Part shown: piece by piece, positions 46,222 to 47,356 of the stretch
Layout: the number at the start of each line of letters is the position of its first letter
How positions within the stretch are numbered: position 1 is the stretch's first letter
Origin: Gnetum montanum
Lineage: Eukaryota > Streptophyta > Gnetopsida > Gnetales > Gnetaceae
Assembly (NCBI GenBank): GCA_015680685.1
Contig: MNCI01018363.1
Span: forward strand, 345,274-392,629
Direction of reading: 5' to 3'
Length of the DNA stretch: 47,356 nt
The notes under the pieces: generated by a model
Databases searched by the model: none
Told to the model about the DNA's origin: nothing
What the model saw: the letters and a program-made list of their open reading frames with translations, nothing else
Program-made: the position numbers and the translations under genes

Positions 46222-46545
46222 TGTGAGTACGACTTGATTACGAGCATCTACGGATGTGTATGGCTAGTCAAGGAATCAGTTACTCATCGTGATTAGTCTC
46301 TCACCCTTAAACTCCTAGAAGTGGAATGAGTACGACTTGATTACGAGCATTTAAGTGTGACTGCTTAGTAGCCCAATGGCATATCCAAGATCTACACTTG
46401 GTAACCCAGTGGTGTATTTGGGATTTTCGCTTAGTAATCCCAGTGGCATACCTAGGAGCTACGCTTGGTAGTCCCAGTGGTAGTCGTGCACGAAGTTCAA
46501 GCTATGTACGGCTAATCAAGGAATCGGTTGCTCATTGCACTTAGG
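46222..46545 (+). repeat. Tandem and paired repeats in D LTR
   Basis: GAGTACGACTTGATTACGAG occurs twice, near 46225 and 46328. A unit of about 35 bp built on CTTGGTAGTCCCAGTGG occurs about four times at 46365-46490. A TCAAGGAATC(A/G)GTT phrase occurs near 46270 and 46518. Together they suggest duplication of a larger segment followed by expansion of the inner unit. Confidence 0.7.
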
Positions 46546-46826
46546 CTAGATTATAATTTCTTATCCTTTTCCTCTTAGCTTAGATTAATTAATATTATTT
46601 TCCACTACATTTAGGAGTAGCATTATGTTAGAACACATCATACACCTCATCTAGACTAAACCATATGTGACATATGCAATACTAGTCTAGGTGGGAAGAC
46701 AACGAACTGTGACCTAAGGCTAACTATCTAGGTGCTTCAACTGGTCCATCTACGGAGTTCGACTAGATCGTGCGTGCGACGATCATTTTGTATGGTTGAG
46801 TGTAGGGGTACCTTTTCATTCATCAT

Positions 46827-46844
46827 TGGCGCCGTTGCCGGGGA
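46827..46844 (+). promoter_or_regulatory. Exact tRNA-Asp primer binding site of element D
   Basis: TGGCGCCGTTGCCGGGGA is complementary to the 3' end of plant tRNA-Asp(GUC), including its CCA tail (...CCCCGGCAACGGCGCCA). The same site is used by Athila-type and related Ty3/gypsy elements. It lies one base after the LTR and contains three intact CpGs, a sign of recent insertion. Confidence 0.9.
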
Positions 46845-46957
46845 TGGTGCCAGTTATCTAGATTAGTTATATCATACAAGGTCGTTGTATAGGACTTAAC
46901 AATATATCTCTTAGAAAAGAAGAAATTATAAAAATTCACATAAATGCACACACAACA

Positions 46958-47356
46958 ATGCCTCTCCTACAAGATGATAATAATGCCACACTTAGTGAGG
47001 AAGTTCATTGGAGGACCGATGAATTAGATGATAATGAAGATTGGAGTACGCAATCTGAGGTGGGGGTTTCTTATAAACATCAACAAAAGGTACGTCATCC
47101 CAACACAAGGAAGCCTAACTTACCCGATGATGATGAACCCCCACTGGCCACTACAAGCCTAATGCAAATACAAGGGGCTATTCAAATCTCCCGTAGGCAT
47201 CATAAAGAGAGCCATCTATCCAGGCTTGATTTAAATAACTTTCCCAAATTTTCAGGAGGCTATGACTTAGATCCGCATCAACATTTATTAGCCTTCNAAT
47301 CTTTGCCAATACAACAAATGTTAGAAGAAGCCGAGGCAAAGATCAATAAGATGTTG
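46958..47356 (+). CDS. gag: Element D gag, N-terminal part, runs off the window
   Basis: The frame is open from 46862, and its first ATG is 46958. It stays open for 133 codons to the edge, with one N at 47297. The first 60 residues are acidic (LSEEVHWRTDELDDNEDW, LPDDDEPPL), followed by a basic SRRHHKES stretch. FPKFSGGYDLDPHQHLLAF near residue 95 is the opening of the retrotransposon gag capsid domain (usual form PKF.G....P..HL..F). The protein would form cytoplasmic particles holding the element RNA. With no stop it contrasts with every other gag or pol in the window. Confidence 0.8.
   Translation, partial: MPLLQDDNNATLSEEVHWRTDELDDNEDWSTQSEVGVSYKHQQKVRHPNTRKPNLPDDDEPPLATTSLMQIQGAIQISRRHHKESHLSRLDLNNFPKFSGGYDLDPHQHLLAFXSLPIQQMLEEAEAKINKML

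Larger units (their letters stand above)
45859..46825 (+). repeat. 5' LTR of element D
   Basis: The right end (...CATTCATCA) is fixed by the PBS after one spacer base. The left end is less sure: TGCTAGCGG at 45859 or TGATGAGAC at 45834 could be the start, the latter resembling the LTR starts of A and B. A TATAAATA box lies at 45954-45961. The U5 half carries repeats of its own and the CTTGGTAA...CCCAGTGG motif seen in A and B. Confidence 0.8.
45859..47356 (+). mobile_element. Element D: young LTR retrotransposon, 5' end only
   Basis: A 5' LTR, an exact primer binding site and an open gag run to the window edge. CpG-rich words such as GCGTGCGACGATC survive, unlike in A, B and C. D lies inside element C and therefore inserted later. 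Pol, the 3' LTR and the duplication that would fix its ends lie beyond the window. Confidence 0.85.

Overview
The window looks like nuclear DNA of a plant with a large, gene-poor genome; a gymnosperm is the best guess. It is AT-rich and CpG-depleted, and nearly every recognisable coding stretch is a broken transposable element. No intact host gene is visible. The only long uninterrupted, convincing reading frame is a retrotransposon gag that runs off the right edge. Coding similarities were judged by eye from family motifs, so boundaries without a stated target-site duplication are approximate.

Layout. 1-3060 has no recognisable gene. 3178-8844 is element A, an Athila/Tat-type Ty3/gypsy element with two LTRs, decayed RT and RNase H, and a deletion that removed most of the integrase. 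Part of its 5' LTR lies in inverted orientation between two single-N joints. 8875-9300 is a fragment of a receptor-like kinase gene, the only host-type coding relic seen. 10247-18887 is element E1, a complete LTR retrotransposon bounded by a 5-bp duplication (GATGG). It has 1.7-kb LTRs, gag and a protease-like region but no RT, RNase H or integrase. 18893-22062 is AT-rich and holds a LINE RT relic on the minus strand. 22063-28785 is element B, a minus-strand relative of A. About 28.8-33.65 kb differs in composition, carries a relic of the plant mitochondrial tRNA-Tyr gene, and is read as a mitochondrial insertion. 34.6-41.2 kb is element E3, a Tat-lineage element with RT, RNase H, the extra RNase H typical of that lineage, integrase and a 3' LTR of the E1 family. 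41.3-45.86 kb is element C, another relative of A and B, cut off by element D at 45.86 kb. D is a much fresher element with an exact tRNA-Asp primer-binding site and an open gag.

How the parts relate. E1 and E3 share the LTR start, the polypurine-tract neighbourhood and a 3' minisatellite. E1 therefore looks like a non-autonomous gag-bearing derivative and E3 like a decayed copy of its enzyme-supplying relative. A, B and C share pol and 3' sequence. A and D share the PBS type, and all three LTR-bearing copies (A, B, D) share a CTTGGTAA-type motif in the LTR, so D belongs to the same broad group. Substitutions in the old copies are largely C-to-T or G-to-A at former CpG sites, as expected of methylated, silenced elements. 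No new cellular system was identified. The most unusual points are the E1/E3 pairing, a repeat motif shared by E1 gag and the 3' minisatellites, the inverted LTR piece, the kinase exon fragment and the RT-like relic inside the mitochondrial-type insert.
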